A stretch of DNA of 64,000 nucleotides. It comes from Chloropicon primus. Lineage: Eukaryota > Chlorophyta > Chloropicophyceae > Chloropicales > Chloropicaceae. The position numbers were made by a program, and so were the translations under genes. The notes under the pieces were generated by a model. The model had not been told where the DNA came from. It saw only the letters and a list, made by a program, of their open reading frames with translations, and did no database searches. Within the stretch, counting starts at the first letter, position 1, and every line of letters begins with the position of its first letter. This document shows, piece after piece, positions 19,537-29,821 of this stretch. The stretch is from NCBI GenBank assembly GCA_023205875.1, contig CP060763.1, forward strand, positions 620,001 through 684,000, written 5' to 3'.

Positions 19537-19742
19537 GATGGCCCCTTTTCTGTAACGCCCCCCCCGGCCTCCTCACCCCAAGCTAAAAAAAGGAGCGCAT
19601 CAACCACCCGAAGCGCCAAACCCCGTCGAGTGAGGGCACCAATCGAAAGCCCGCGAGTTCCCCTTTCGCTTTCTCTGCGTTCACTCGTTCCCTTCCCTCC
19701 ACTTTGTCATTCTACCTCCCCCCCTCCTGCGCTCCACGCCCT

Positions 19743-19782
<40 letters not shown>

Positions 19783-19874
19783 AGGTAAAGACGGAAAGGG
19801 TGGCGCGCGATCGATCGGCGATCGATCAGTAGAGGAGGAGAGGAGGAGGGGGGGAGGAGGAAGGGGCGGGGGAG
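19537..19874. promoter_or_regulatory. Divergent promoter region, SLC4 / TOR
   Basis: Element A copy A4 (19634-19660, + orientation), a (CT)n run at about 19745-19780, and two CGATCGATC-type palindromes (19808-19817 and 19819-19827) within 60 bp of the TOR ATG. Confidence 0.6.
19745..19780. repeat. (CT)n microsatellite upstream of TOR
   Basis: Pure CT dinucleotide run about 95 bp before the TOR start codon, probably in the leader or core promoter. Confidence 0.9.
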
Positions 19875-20092
19875 ATGTACGCCGCTTATGGAGGAAAGGT
19901 TGACACCCTCGCGACCTTGCTAGGGGAGCTCTGCAAGGTGGACGAGGGGTATGAGGAGGAAGGAAGCGGAAGGAGTTTGGGTTCCGGAAACTCGGGTGGT
20001 TTTGGGACTTCATGGTTTCGGGGACTCTCACCAAGAAAGCGGAGCACGGCGGCGACGCAGAAAGGTAAGCCAGTCTTCGTCTCTCGGTGTGC

Positions 20093-20132
<40 letters not shown>

Positions 20133-23100
20133 CTCGCACGCGCTTTGCCTTGCTGACTCCCCTCCGCCTGTCTTTGCTCTTTCCTAGTGCTCAAACTGAT
20201 TGACGAGGAGGACGAGCTCGAGGAAGAGCTCGCGTACCTCAACAGCGGGAGCTCCTTGGACCAGATAGGGTCAGATGCGGTGGGGAGAGGCGGAAGCTTC
20301 GGGAGCTTGAGCGGCAGGGGGCCTGGGACCCCAGGGAGCCCGCTCCCGCTTCGGCTGAGGAGCACCACCTCCGAGGCGTCGAGCGATGATACCTCGGAGT
20401 TCCTGTCGAGGAGCCACAGGGAGTACAGGCACAAGAGACAGAAACAGTCCTTGTTCACGCAGTCCCAGCAGGCTCTGCACGACTACGTGGGATCGGAGGC
20501 GAGGGAGTTGGGTGGAGCTGCGTTCACTCGTTTCATGAATGACCTTTACACACGAGTTTTCCACTTGGTGAATAGCGCAGAGCCCACGGAGAGGCTCGGG
20601 GGGGTGAGGGCGATAGACGCCCTCATCGACGTGTCTTTGCTGGGAGAGAATGCGACAAAGATATCTCGTTTTGCGAACTACCTTCGAGATATTTTCCAGC
20701 CCTCTACCGACGCCATCACCCTCGCCGCGGCCGCGAAGGCCCTGGGGCACCTGGTGCACTCGGGCGGACCCGTGACTGCGGACGTGGTCGAGTTTGAGGT
20801 CAAGAGAGCCCTGGAGTGGCTTCAGGGCGAGAGGGTGGAGTACAAGAGGCTCGCAGCGGTTCTGATATTGAAGGAGCTGGCGAAGAACTCGCCCACCGTC
20901 TTTAACGTCCACGTCGCCGTGTTCATCAGAAGCATCTGGGCAGGTCTGAGAGACCCCAAGCTCAGTGTGAGGAGGGCAGCCATCGCGGCCCTCAGGGCGT
21001 GCCTCGTCGTGGTGGAGAAGAGAGAGACGAGGTACAGGGTGAAGTGGTACTACGAGCTCTTTGAGGAGACCAAGCGGGGGGCAAGAAAAGGAAGCTCGGG
21101 GGCTGACTCGGTTCATGGATCCTTGCTGGTGATCGGCGAGCTCTTGAGGCACACGGGCGAGTTCATGCTTGCCAGGTACAGGGAAGTCGTGGAGATGGTC
21201 CTGCAGTACAGAGACTCCAGGGAGAAGATCATCCGGAGCTCCGTGGTGACCCTCCTTCCAAGAATCGCTTCTTTTGCTCCAGAGAGGTTTGCGCAAAGCT
21301 ACCTTGAGGAGGCCATGACTTCGCTTCTCAATGCCCTCAAGCTGTCCAATGACAGGCCTGCCGCTTTTGTTGCCATTGGTCAGATGGCCCAGGCTCTAGG
21401 CCACGCGAGCTTCCACGCGACAAAGGAGATGGAAGGGCACCTGCCCAGCATTTCGTCCTCGGTCAGGGAAGTCCTCGTGATCAAGAAGGGGAAGAAAATC
21501 TGCGTGGAAGCAATTGAGTGCGTGGGGGCGCTCGCCCAAGGCCTTGGGCCCCGGTGGAAGCCCTACTGCATCTCTCTGATGGACACCATATTCCAGACCG
21601 GTATGTCAAGTCAGCTGGTGAGCGCGCTGGAGAAGATAGCCCAGTCGCTTCCAGAGCTGCTGCCGGAGGTGAGAGACAGGCTCCTGCAGAAAATCACACA
21701 AATATTGTACAGAAAGGAGACACAGTCGCGCAGCCAAGGTGCCGAGCCCACCTGCTTGGCCCTGAGAACACTGGGAATATTCGACTTTGGGGAAACATCT
21801 TTGCTTGAGTTTGTCAAGAGTACCGTGCTATCGTTCCTTGACGATCCTATCGTCAACGTGCGCCAAGAGGCGGCTTTGACCTGTTGCGATCTGCTCGAGG
21901 GGCACCTGATCAAGGGCTACCAAGAAAGGAATGGGGTGCTCAAAAAGTACTATCATATAAACAGAGTATCGCATAGCACGCTCGAAGTGATTTTGGGGAA
22001 ACTGCTGATGGTGGCCATCACTGATATCGATCCATCAGTGCGGACAACGGTCCTTATGCGCTTCAAAGACACCTCCACCTTTGACAAGCTCCTATCTCAG
22101 GCTGACATGCTGCAGGCATCTTTCAATGCTTTGAATGACGAAGCCTTTTCTGTGAGGGAAATTGCGATAGAGCTTGTGGGGAGGCTGGCTAGCATGAACC
22201 CAGCATACGTTCTCCCGGCATTGAGACGACTTCTTCTTCAACTATTGACTGACCTGGAGTACAGTGCCGATAGCAAGCACAAGGAGGATAGTGCAAGGCT
22301 GCTTGGAAACCTCATCGATGCGGCCCCCCGACTTGTTCTGCCGTACGTCTCGCCTGTTCTGAAGTCTCTCGTGAACAAGCTGAAGCCCACGCCCCGGCAG
22401 GGGATGGGTGCCATCACAGGAAGCGGTGAAACAGGTGTCGCGATTGCTGTTCTGAGCACCATCGGAAAGCTTGCCCTTGTTGGAGGCAACGTGATGAGGT
22501 CGCACGTTCCTCAGCTTTTGCCGCTTTTGATTGGATCCCTCCAGGACAGCAGCTCTGCAGCGAGGCGGGATGTGGCCGTCTCGACGATGGGGGATCTCAT
22601 TGAGAGCACAGGGTATGTGGTGTCCCCTTACACGGATTACCCCCAGCTTCTGGGAGTCTTGCTGAAGCTTCTGAATGAATCCTCCTTTGCAACAAGGCAC
22701 AAACTTATTAAGCTTTTGGGCATCTTGGGTTCCTTTGACCCCCACGAATATAAGGTAAGCCAAAGCGTTGCTGCAACGGAGAAAGCCAGGGCCCCTGAGA
22801 ACGGTAGAGTGAAAGGATTTGGGGACAATGGCAATGCTGCGGGCCTTTATCAACTCGACGTGCATGACTCAATTCCTTCGTTTGGGCTTGTCACTAGCTC
22901 TGATGAATACTACCCGACCGTGGCAATCAATGTCCTGATGCAGGTGTTGCATGACGGGTCAATGAAAAGCCACCACCTCATGGTGATAAGGTCTCTGATG
23001 TTCATATTCCAAGCGCTTGGCATCAAGTGCGTCCAGTACCTGCCAAAGGTCATGACCGTGCTGTTTCACGTGGCGAAGAACTGTGACGAGAGCCTTAGGC

Positions 23101-26100
23101 AATTTATATTCCAGCAATTCACTCTTTTGGTGTCCATCACAAAACAGCACCTTGGGAAATACTTGGACGACATCCTCTCGTTGGTTCAGGAGTATTGGGG
23201 CTCTGACATGCTGATGAAGCCCATCTTGCAGCTGTTGGAACAACTTTCCCATAACTTTCATGACGAGTTCAGAACCTATCTTCCTCAGTTGCTGCCACGG
23301 ATTGTGGCAATTCTAGCTGATGCCGAGAGGAGAACAGACTACACGTATGTCTCTCACGTTCTGCATGCCATAGAATCGTTTGGATCCAGTATTGAAGACA
23401 ACCTTCATATCCTGCTGCCGGCGCTCATGCGACTGATTTCCCCAAATGCTACTGCGACTCCAATGGAGATTAAGAGATCAATACTAGAGTCTCTCGCAAG
23501 AATACTGAAGTGCATGAAACTTTCTGGCTATGGCTCCGCAGTAGTGCAGCCCTTGGCCAGAATTCTCTCCCTCGGGCCGCAACCATTGAAGCGGACGGCT
23601 CTTGACACAATATGTGCTGCGGCCGTATCTTTGGGAGAAGAATTTTCGTTTTTTGTGCCGTCGATAAGGAAGCTGCTGATCGCTCAGAACATACACCACG
23701 ACATTTTCGAGGCCATTGCTTCGTGTCTGGCACTCTCAGAGCCCCCTTGTACCGTGGATACGGTAGACTACAATGCAAACACGGCCTTTGACTTCATCAT
23801 GAAGACCAAAATGAATGGTCACGCGCCAGACAAGTTGGACATCATGCCAACTCCAGAGTTGAAGTACAGCGTGAATGAGCAGAACTTGAAAAAGGCGTGG
23901 GAGAGCAGTCAGAGGAGCACCAAGGAGGATTGGGTCGAGTGGATGCGGCATTTTAGTGTCGAGCTCCTGAAGGAGTCCCCTTCTCCTGCCCTCCGTGCTT
24001 GCTATACGCTTGCCCAAGTTCAGCCCCACACAGCAAAGGATTTGTTTGCCGCAGGTTTTATCTCGTGCTGGAGTGAGCTGAGCTCCAATTCTCAGCAGCA
24101 GCTAATCCGAAGCCTTGAGGCAGCTTTCAATAGCCCAACTATACCAACAGAGATCGTGACTTCCTTGCTCAATTTGGCAGAGTTCATGGAGCACGATGGT
24201 AAGCCCCTTCAAGTTGATTACAGGATGCTGGGGGCTCTCGCGGAGAAATGCCACGCTTTCGCAAAAGCTCTGCATTACAAGGAAATGGAGTTCCAAGAGC
24301 TTCCAGAATCGTGTGTAGAGGCTTTGATTAGCATTTACAACCAGTTGAACCAGCCGGATGCCGCCGTAGGGGTCCTTGCGAATGCTCAACAAGAGCTTCA
24401 GGTGGAGCTGAAGGAGTCCTGGTACGAGAAGCTGCAGCAGTGGGACGAGGCATTGGAGGCTTACAGGAAGAAGCAAGCAAATTCGGCTCCAAACTCTCCG
24501 GCAGCCCTGGAAGCAGCCTTGGGGTGCTTGAGGTGCCTTGCAGCCTTGGCTGAATGGGAGGAGCTTTCCAAGCTTTGCAGAGACATCTGGCTGAATGCTG
24601 ATGTCGCTCTCCGCCGGGAGCTGGCGCCAACAGCAGCCCATGCTGCATGGCATATGGGCCAGTGGAACGAGATGGCAGAATATGTGAGCATGATTGACTC
24701 GAGGGGGAACTTGGGCTCAATCAACAGCTCAGGGACGCCGGGTGTCACTGGGCCGATGGTCAATGTGGCGGCAACAAGTACGTTCCTTCATGCTGTACTC
24801 AAGATTCACAACGGGGAAATTGACGAGGGCTTGATGCACATCAAGCAGTCAAGGGAACTTCTTGCAACGGAGTTGACGGCCAGGGTCGGCGAGAGCTACG
24901 AAAGAGCCTACGGGGACATGGTTCGGGTTCAACAGCTTGTGGAGTTGGAGGAGGTTATCGAATACTCCACCATCACTGGCAAGGCTGGCTCAACCATATC
25001 AGACTCAAGAAAGTCGCTGATCAGACAGATGTGGCACGACCGCCTTTGGGGTGTCCAAAGGAATGTTGAAGTCTGGCAAGCTCTGCTCTCGGTGAGAAGC
25101 CTTGTCTTGCCCGTCAGCGAAGACTCGGATACTTGGTTGAAGTTCGCCTCGTTGTGCAGAAAGTCTGGCCGCCTGAGGCAAAGCAAGCGCACTCTAACCA
25201 AGCTGCTGAATTACGACCCTGGCCTCAAGAGTGCTGGAGAGGAAGGGTACGGCGCAGGGAGCGGGGCACCTAAAGCGATGTACGCGTACTGCAAGTATCT
25301 TTGGTCCATTGGAAATTTCAATGACGCGTACGCCAGGCTGCAGGAGTTGTCCCAAGAGCTTAAGGCCGGCTCGAACATCTTCAACATGGAGAACGGGGTT
25401 CACAGGAACGGGATCTTCCAGTCCAACATTCATTCAGGGAAACCGCCCTTACAAGCTCGCGTATACCTGAAGAGAGGGCTGTGGCACTGGTCACTGGCCC
25501 AAGATGAAATGGACGAAAAGTGCATCAGTGAAATTTTGAGCAGTCTCAGAGCGGCCACGGAGTCGGCCAGGGGGTGGTCCAAGGCGTGGCATCACTGGGC
25601 ACTCTTCAATGTAGCTGCCATGGAGTACCATTCCAGCCAAGCGCCGTCAGCTGTCGCCAGGCACGTGGCTCCTGCGGTGCTAGGATTCTTCCGGAGCATC
25701 GCGTTAAGTCAGTCTGTCAACGGAAGGCGCGGCAGCTCAGGGAATTTGCAGGACATTCTCAGACTTTTGACTCTGTGGTTCAACCACGGCGATCAAGCAG
25801 ATGTCGAGGCGGCCTTGATCGAAGGTTTTGGCCACGTGTCGATCGACACTTGGCTGCTGGTTATTCCCCAGATCATTGCCCGCATCCACACCAATTCAGC
25901 TAGGGTGAGACAGCTCATCTCGTCCTTGTTCATGCGGATAGGAAGGCACCACCCGCAGGCCTTGATGTACCCTCTGCTCGTGGCGTGCAAAAGCTCCTCC
26001 AGCAGTCGACGGGCGGCCGCGATGAGTGTTCTGGACAACGTCAGGCAACACAGCGCAACTTTGGTGGAGCAAGCTCAGCTGGTGAGCCAGGAGCTTATTC

Positions 26101-27605
26101 GGATGGCCGTATTGTGGCACGAGATGTGGCACGAAGCCCTGGAAGATGCTAGCAGGTTATACTTTGGCGAGAACAACGTGGACGCAATGCTCAACGTGCT
26201 CCTGCCTCTCCACGTCTTGCTGGAGAAGAATGGCCCAGAGACCTTGCAAGAGATTGCTTTCATTCAGGCGTACGGCAGGGAACTGCAAGAGGCGCACGAG
26301 TGGTGCAACAAGTACAGGGTGAGCCGAAAGGAGGCCGAGCTTCACCAGGCGTGGGACTTGTACTACCACGTCTTCAAAAGGATCAACAAGCAGCTCCCTT
26401 CGCTCACCACGCTGCAGCTTCAGTATGTTGCGCCGGCTTTGGTTCGCGCCCAAGGTTTGGAGCTTGCCGTGCCTGGAACGTACGTTGCTGGGGAGCCTGT
26501 GGTCACCATCTCGTCGTTCGCCCCGCAGCTGAATGTCATCACGTCCAAGCAGAGGCCTCGAAAGCTGACCATTCACGGGGGAGACGGAAGCGATTACGTC
26601 TTCCTTCTGAAGGGCCACGAGGACCTCCGCCAGGACGAGAGAGTGATGCAGCTGTTTGGCCTCGTGAACACGCTTCTTCAGAACGACCGGAACACGTCGG
26701 AGCACGACCTGAGCATTGCCAGGTACTCTGTGACTCCGCTCTCACCCAATTCCGGTTTGATTGGCTGGGTTCCCAATTGCGACACTTTGCACACTCTGAT
26801 CAGGGAGTTTAGGGAAGCCAGGAAGATACCTTTGAACATCGAGCACAGGCTGATGATGGCGATGGCTCCGAATTACGAGCACCTTCCTCTGATCAACAAG
26901 GTCGAAGTTTTCGAGCACGCCTTGAACGAGACCACGGGGGATGACTTGGCCAAGGTTCTGTGGCTCAAGAGCAGGACCTCGGAGGTCTGGCTTGACAGGC
27001 GGACGAATTACACGAGGTCCTTGGCTGTCATGAGCGTCGTGGGATATATTCTGGGACTCGGGGACAGGCACCCCTCGAACCTGATGCTCGACAGGCACTC
27101 GGGAAAAATTCTGCACATAGACTTTGGAGACTGTTTCGAGGCTTCCATGAACCGCGAGAAGTTCCCCGAGAAGGTTCCGTTCCGGCTGACCCGCATGCTT
27201 GTCCAAGCCATGGGCGTCAGCGGGGTGGAGGGAAACTACAGGTCAACGAGCGAGAAGGTCATGCTCGTGCTGAGGAGCAACAAGGACAGTGTCATGGCGA
27301 TGCTGGAGGCCTTTGTCCACGACCCCCTGATCAACTGGCGTCTGCTGCAGAAGACGGACACGGAGGAGGTGAAGAAGGAGAGCGGCGAGGAGGGCCAGGT
27401 CCCAGACCCCGAGGAGGTCCTGAACGAGAGGGCCGTTACCGTCATGAAAAGGCTCGGAGACAAGCTCACTGGTCGAGACTTCAGCCCCGACGGCGAGTCC
27501 ATCGAGAGCGACAGCGTGCCGGCTCAGGTGCAGAGGCTGGTCCAGCAGGCCACCTCCCACGAGTGCCTGTGCCAGAACTACATTGGGTGGTGTCCTTTTT
27601 GGTGA
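19875..27605 (+). CDS. TOR: Target of rapamycin (TOR) kinase, one intron
   Basis: Exon 1 is 19875-20064 and exon 2 is 20188-27605; the GT-AG intron (20065-20187, phase 1) holds a (CT)n run. The product is 2535 residues, normal for TOR. HEAT repeats fill the first 1200 or so, followed by the FAT domain. The FRB (around 2040-2135) has HEMWHEALEDASRLYFG and QAWDLYYHVF. The PIKK kinase domain has LKGHEDLRQDERVMQLF, GDRHPSNLMLD and HIDFGDCFE (all catalytic residues present). The C-terminal FATC ends CQNYIGWCPFW. It is the catalytic core of TORC1 (and TORC2 where Rictor exists), controlling growth by nutrient state. Residue 2116, equivalent to human Thr2098 in the rapamycin pocket, is His. Confidence 0.97.
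20097..20128. repeat. (CT)n microsatellite inside the TOR intron
   Basis: CT dinucleotide run in the 123-bp first intron, about 58 nt upstream of the acceptor TTTCCTAG; it extends the pyrimidine-rich tract. Confidence 0.85.
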
Positions 27606-27667
27606 GGTTACCTCTCAACTCCATGTTGGAGGGTAACTTATGTCAAGAGATGTGGTCTATTTGTTTG

Positions 27668-27672
27668 TTACA
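27668..27672 (-). terminator. TGTAA poly(A) signal, REXO4-type gene
   Basis: TTACA on + (TGTAA on -) about 48 nt past the stop at 27720-27722, inside the convergent gap with TOR. Confidence 0.45.
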
Positions 27673-27719
27673 CCAGTTTCAGAGTTCGCACTTTTTTTTT
27701 TTCAGACAACAAAGGATTA

Positions 27720-28979
27720 CTAGACTGAGACCTTGCGTTCGTCCTTGAGCAACCCCGTCATCGTCCAACGAACTCTCTCTTTGTCGCTCCAACGCCGGTC
27801 CTTGGAGAAGAACAGGTAGTTCATGCGATCTTGCGGGTTGACGCCGATCTGGGTTCGGGGGTGGTCCTTGAACAGCCTCAAGACCCTCTTGAGCTCCTCC
27901 AAGCCCATCGTGACCCCCACGTACAGTCCCTCCCACTGCTTCTCGTACTTTTTGTACACGGCTAGAGCTGCTCGGGCGTCCTCGACCGGGTCGTGCTCGG
28001 ACGATTGAATTTCAAGTCCGAGCTCGGAATACGCCAGGTTTTTCAGGGACTTTGGGAACAGCTTGTTCACGCTTTTCATCATCCGCATCAGGGGCCTGTA
28101 GTAGGCGGTGTCCCTGAGGTCGGGGTGGTGGATCCGCAAAACCTGCAAATCAGCTTTCAGGAAGTGCCCCACAATTATTTTGCCCTTCAAGTGCTCCAGC
28201 ACCCTCTGCCGAACTGCACTGAAAGCAGGAGCGCCTTCCATGTCACCCGGACTGATGCCACTCCACTTGGTTCTGTAGTCGGCTATCTCTCCCTCTGGCA
28301 AGCAGTGCGTGTCCACCAGAACCTCGCCCCTCTCGTCAACGATCGCTACCCGCCCCAGAGAGCTCTTCCGCTTCCCATTCTCCAGCACCACCTCGACCAT
28401 CTCGCAGTCAAGGGCGCAAACTTCTTGGCGCCCCTTGGGTTCCGACACTTGGCACTTTCCCTCCAGAAAAGCTTGCGCAGCTGATTTCCTTGCTTGCGTC
28501 GCCCACGGCCTTTCTTCCCCCCTAGCCACGAGTCCAAAGAGCTCCACGGACGCCAAGAAGGCTGGCCTGCACCTCTCGTTCGAGACCCTCTCGACGCAGT
28601 ACCTCGGCCCGGCCACTTGGTGCCTATATCGGTAACCACTGACGTATAAGAAAAACTCGTGGAGACTTGTCACGCTGCTCGGCCGCGCGACGTCTTGCTT
28701 GCCCGTTACGCGCGCCTGGCCCACCTGCATCCTCACGAACTTCATGTTCTCCAGCAAGACCATGAGCTCCACGTCCTCTTCCAGCTGTACGGACCACCGT
28801 CCCACGTGCGGCGTGCTGTGAACCACCCTCCCACGTCTTCCATTCAGACCCGGGGACTGCGTGAGGTTCACGAGCTCCACCACGTCGCCCCGAGTCGGCA
28901 CGACGCCCTCCATCGCACCCGTAGCCATGACTCTTCCTCCAGGGTCCCTGCTGTACGCTAATCGTCTCCCTTCCTCCAT
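27720..28979 (-). CDS. DEDDh 3'-5' exonuclease, REXO4/ISG20 type, with N-terminal KOW/SH3-like module
   Basis: 419 residues. The exonuclease domain spans about 185-360: Exo I ALDCEMVEV (Asp, Glu), Exo II GHFLKADLQVL, and Exo III HDPVEDARAALAVYKKYE (His and Asp of the DEDDh class). These match REX4/AEN/ISG20 enzymes that trim rRNA precursors or other RNA. The first 75 residues form a small beta-rich module (VVELVNLTQSPGLNGRRG, VLLENMKFV). It resembles the KOW/SH3-like repeat that precedes MYND or UBX domains in algal proteins and is not typical of REXO4. A charged tail follows the nuclease domain. Catalysis is well supported; exact RNA target is not. Confidence 0.88.
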   Translation of the reverse strand: MEEGRRLAYSRDPGGRVMATGAMEGVVPTRGDVVELVNLTQSPGLNGRRGRVVHSTPHVGRWSVQLEEDVELMVLLENMKFVRMQVGQARVTGKQDVARPSSVTSLHEFFLYVSGYRYRHQVAGPRYCVERVSNERCRPAFLASVELFGLVARGEERPWATQARKSAAQAFLEGKCQVSEPKGRQEVCALDCEMVEVVLENGKRKSSLGRVAIVDERGEVLVDTHCLPEGEIADYRTKWSGISPGDMEGAPAFSAVRQRVLEHLKGKIIVGHFLKADLQVLRIHHPDLRDTAYYRPLMRMMKSVNKLFPKSLKNLAYSELGLEIQSSEHDPVEDARAALAVYKKYEKQWEGLYVGVTMGLEELKRVLRLFKDHPRTQIGVNPQDRMNYLFFSKDRRWSDKERVRWTMTGLLKDERKVSV

Positions 28980-29821
28980 GAATGAGAATGAACACCACCT
29001 CTCGTCACCTCACGTCTCATGCCCGAACCACCACCCGAACCATCACTAACGACAGCTCTGGACGATGTCTCCGTCACTGCCTCCGTCGCTAGTACCTTTA
29101 TGACGTCCCTCCCGTCCCGCTCTAAGGTGTCCTCCCTTGCTTTCGAGCCAAGGGCCAGCCTGTTCATCAAGCAGGACTTGAAGGTAAAGGTGAGAGCGAG
29201 CGTTGGAAAGATGACAAATAGTACAAAGATAGACAAGCCATTCGGTAGAAGTGGCGCCGAAACCGAAAGCCGAAGCCCTTCCACGCTCCAGGGTTCGTAT
29301 AGAACTCGCCTTGTTCCATGGTTTTGGACAAGCCCACCGGGGGTTGTGGACGGGATAACGCGTCTTATCGTAAACGAGAACGAGAAATGAGGGTATCGGC
29401 AGTGGGAAGCCGGTCGTGCGTGGCGTCGAGTGCGCTCGAACGTTTTGGCGAAAGACTTGTCGAATCGATGGCTGCCATGGTCAAATCAAAATCAAGAATG
29501 ACAACGAATGACAGCGAATAGGCGAGAGACGACATGATGGTAAACCTAAACTTGGGTTGGGACGGGGTTCGTTTGGGAAGAAGAGGGAAAGGAAGTACAA
29601 GTAGGGGTTTAGAAAGAGGAGGCCTTGTCCACTTACCGCACGGGAAAGTGAAAGTGGCTTTCTCCATCGATCCATCGATCCATCGATCCATCGAGAGTGT
29701 AACCATCGTGTGCACCCAAGGTGAGACCTTGGAGTTGTACGTTGGACAACTGGAGACCAGGGAACACACAGAGGTAGAGGTGTGGGGTGTCGGTCCTTGT
29801 GAGAGGGGTGGGGGGTGCACG
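28980..29821. promoter_or_regulatory. Divergent region, REXO4-type / coiled-coil gene
   Basis: No gene firmly supported. It holds an 8-bp tandem repeat, unit CATCGATC, about four copies, at 29663-29694. Open frames on both strands here are short and compositionally poor. The coiled-coil gene could begin at ATG 29534 or ATG 29822. Confidence 0.45.
29663..29694. repeat. CATCGATC octamer tandem repeat
   Basis: About four direct copies of an 8-bp unit whose core ATCGAT is palindromic, in the likely leader of the coiled-coil gene. Confidence 0.9.

Noticed and set aside
29179-29319. 46-codon minus frame starting MEQGEFYTNPGAWKGF, followed in another frame by a hydrophobic stretch
   Set aside because: The N-terminus looks protein-like, but the frame ends before the hydrophobic part and no intron joins them convincingly.
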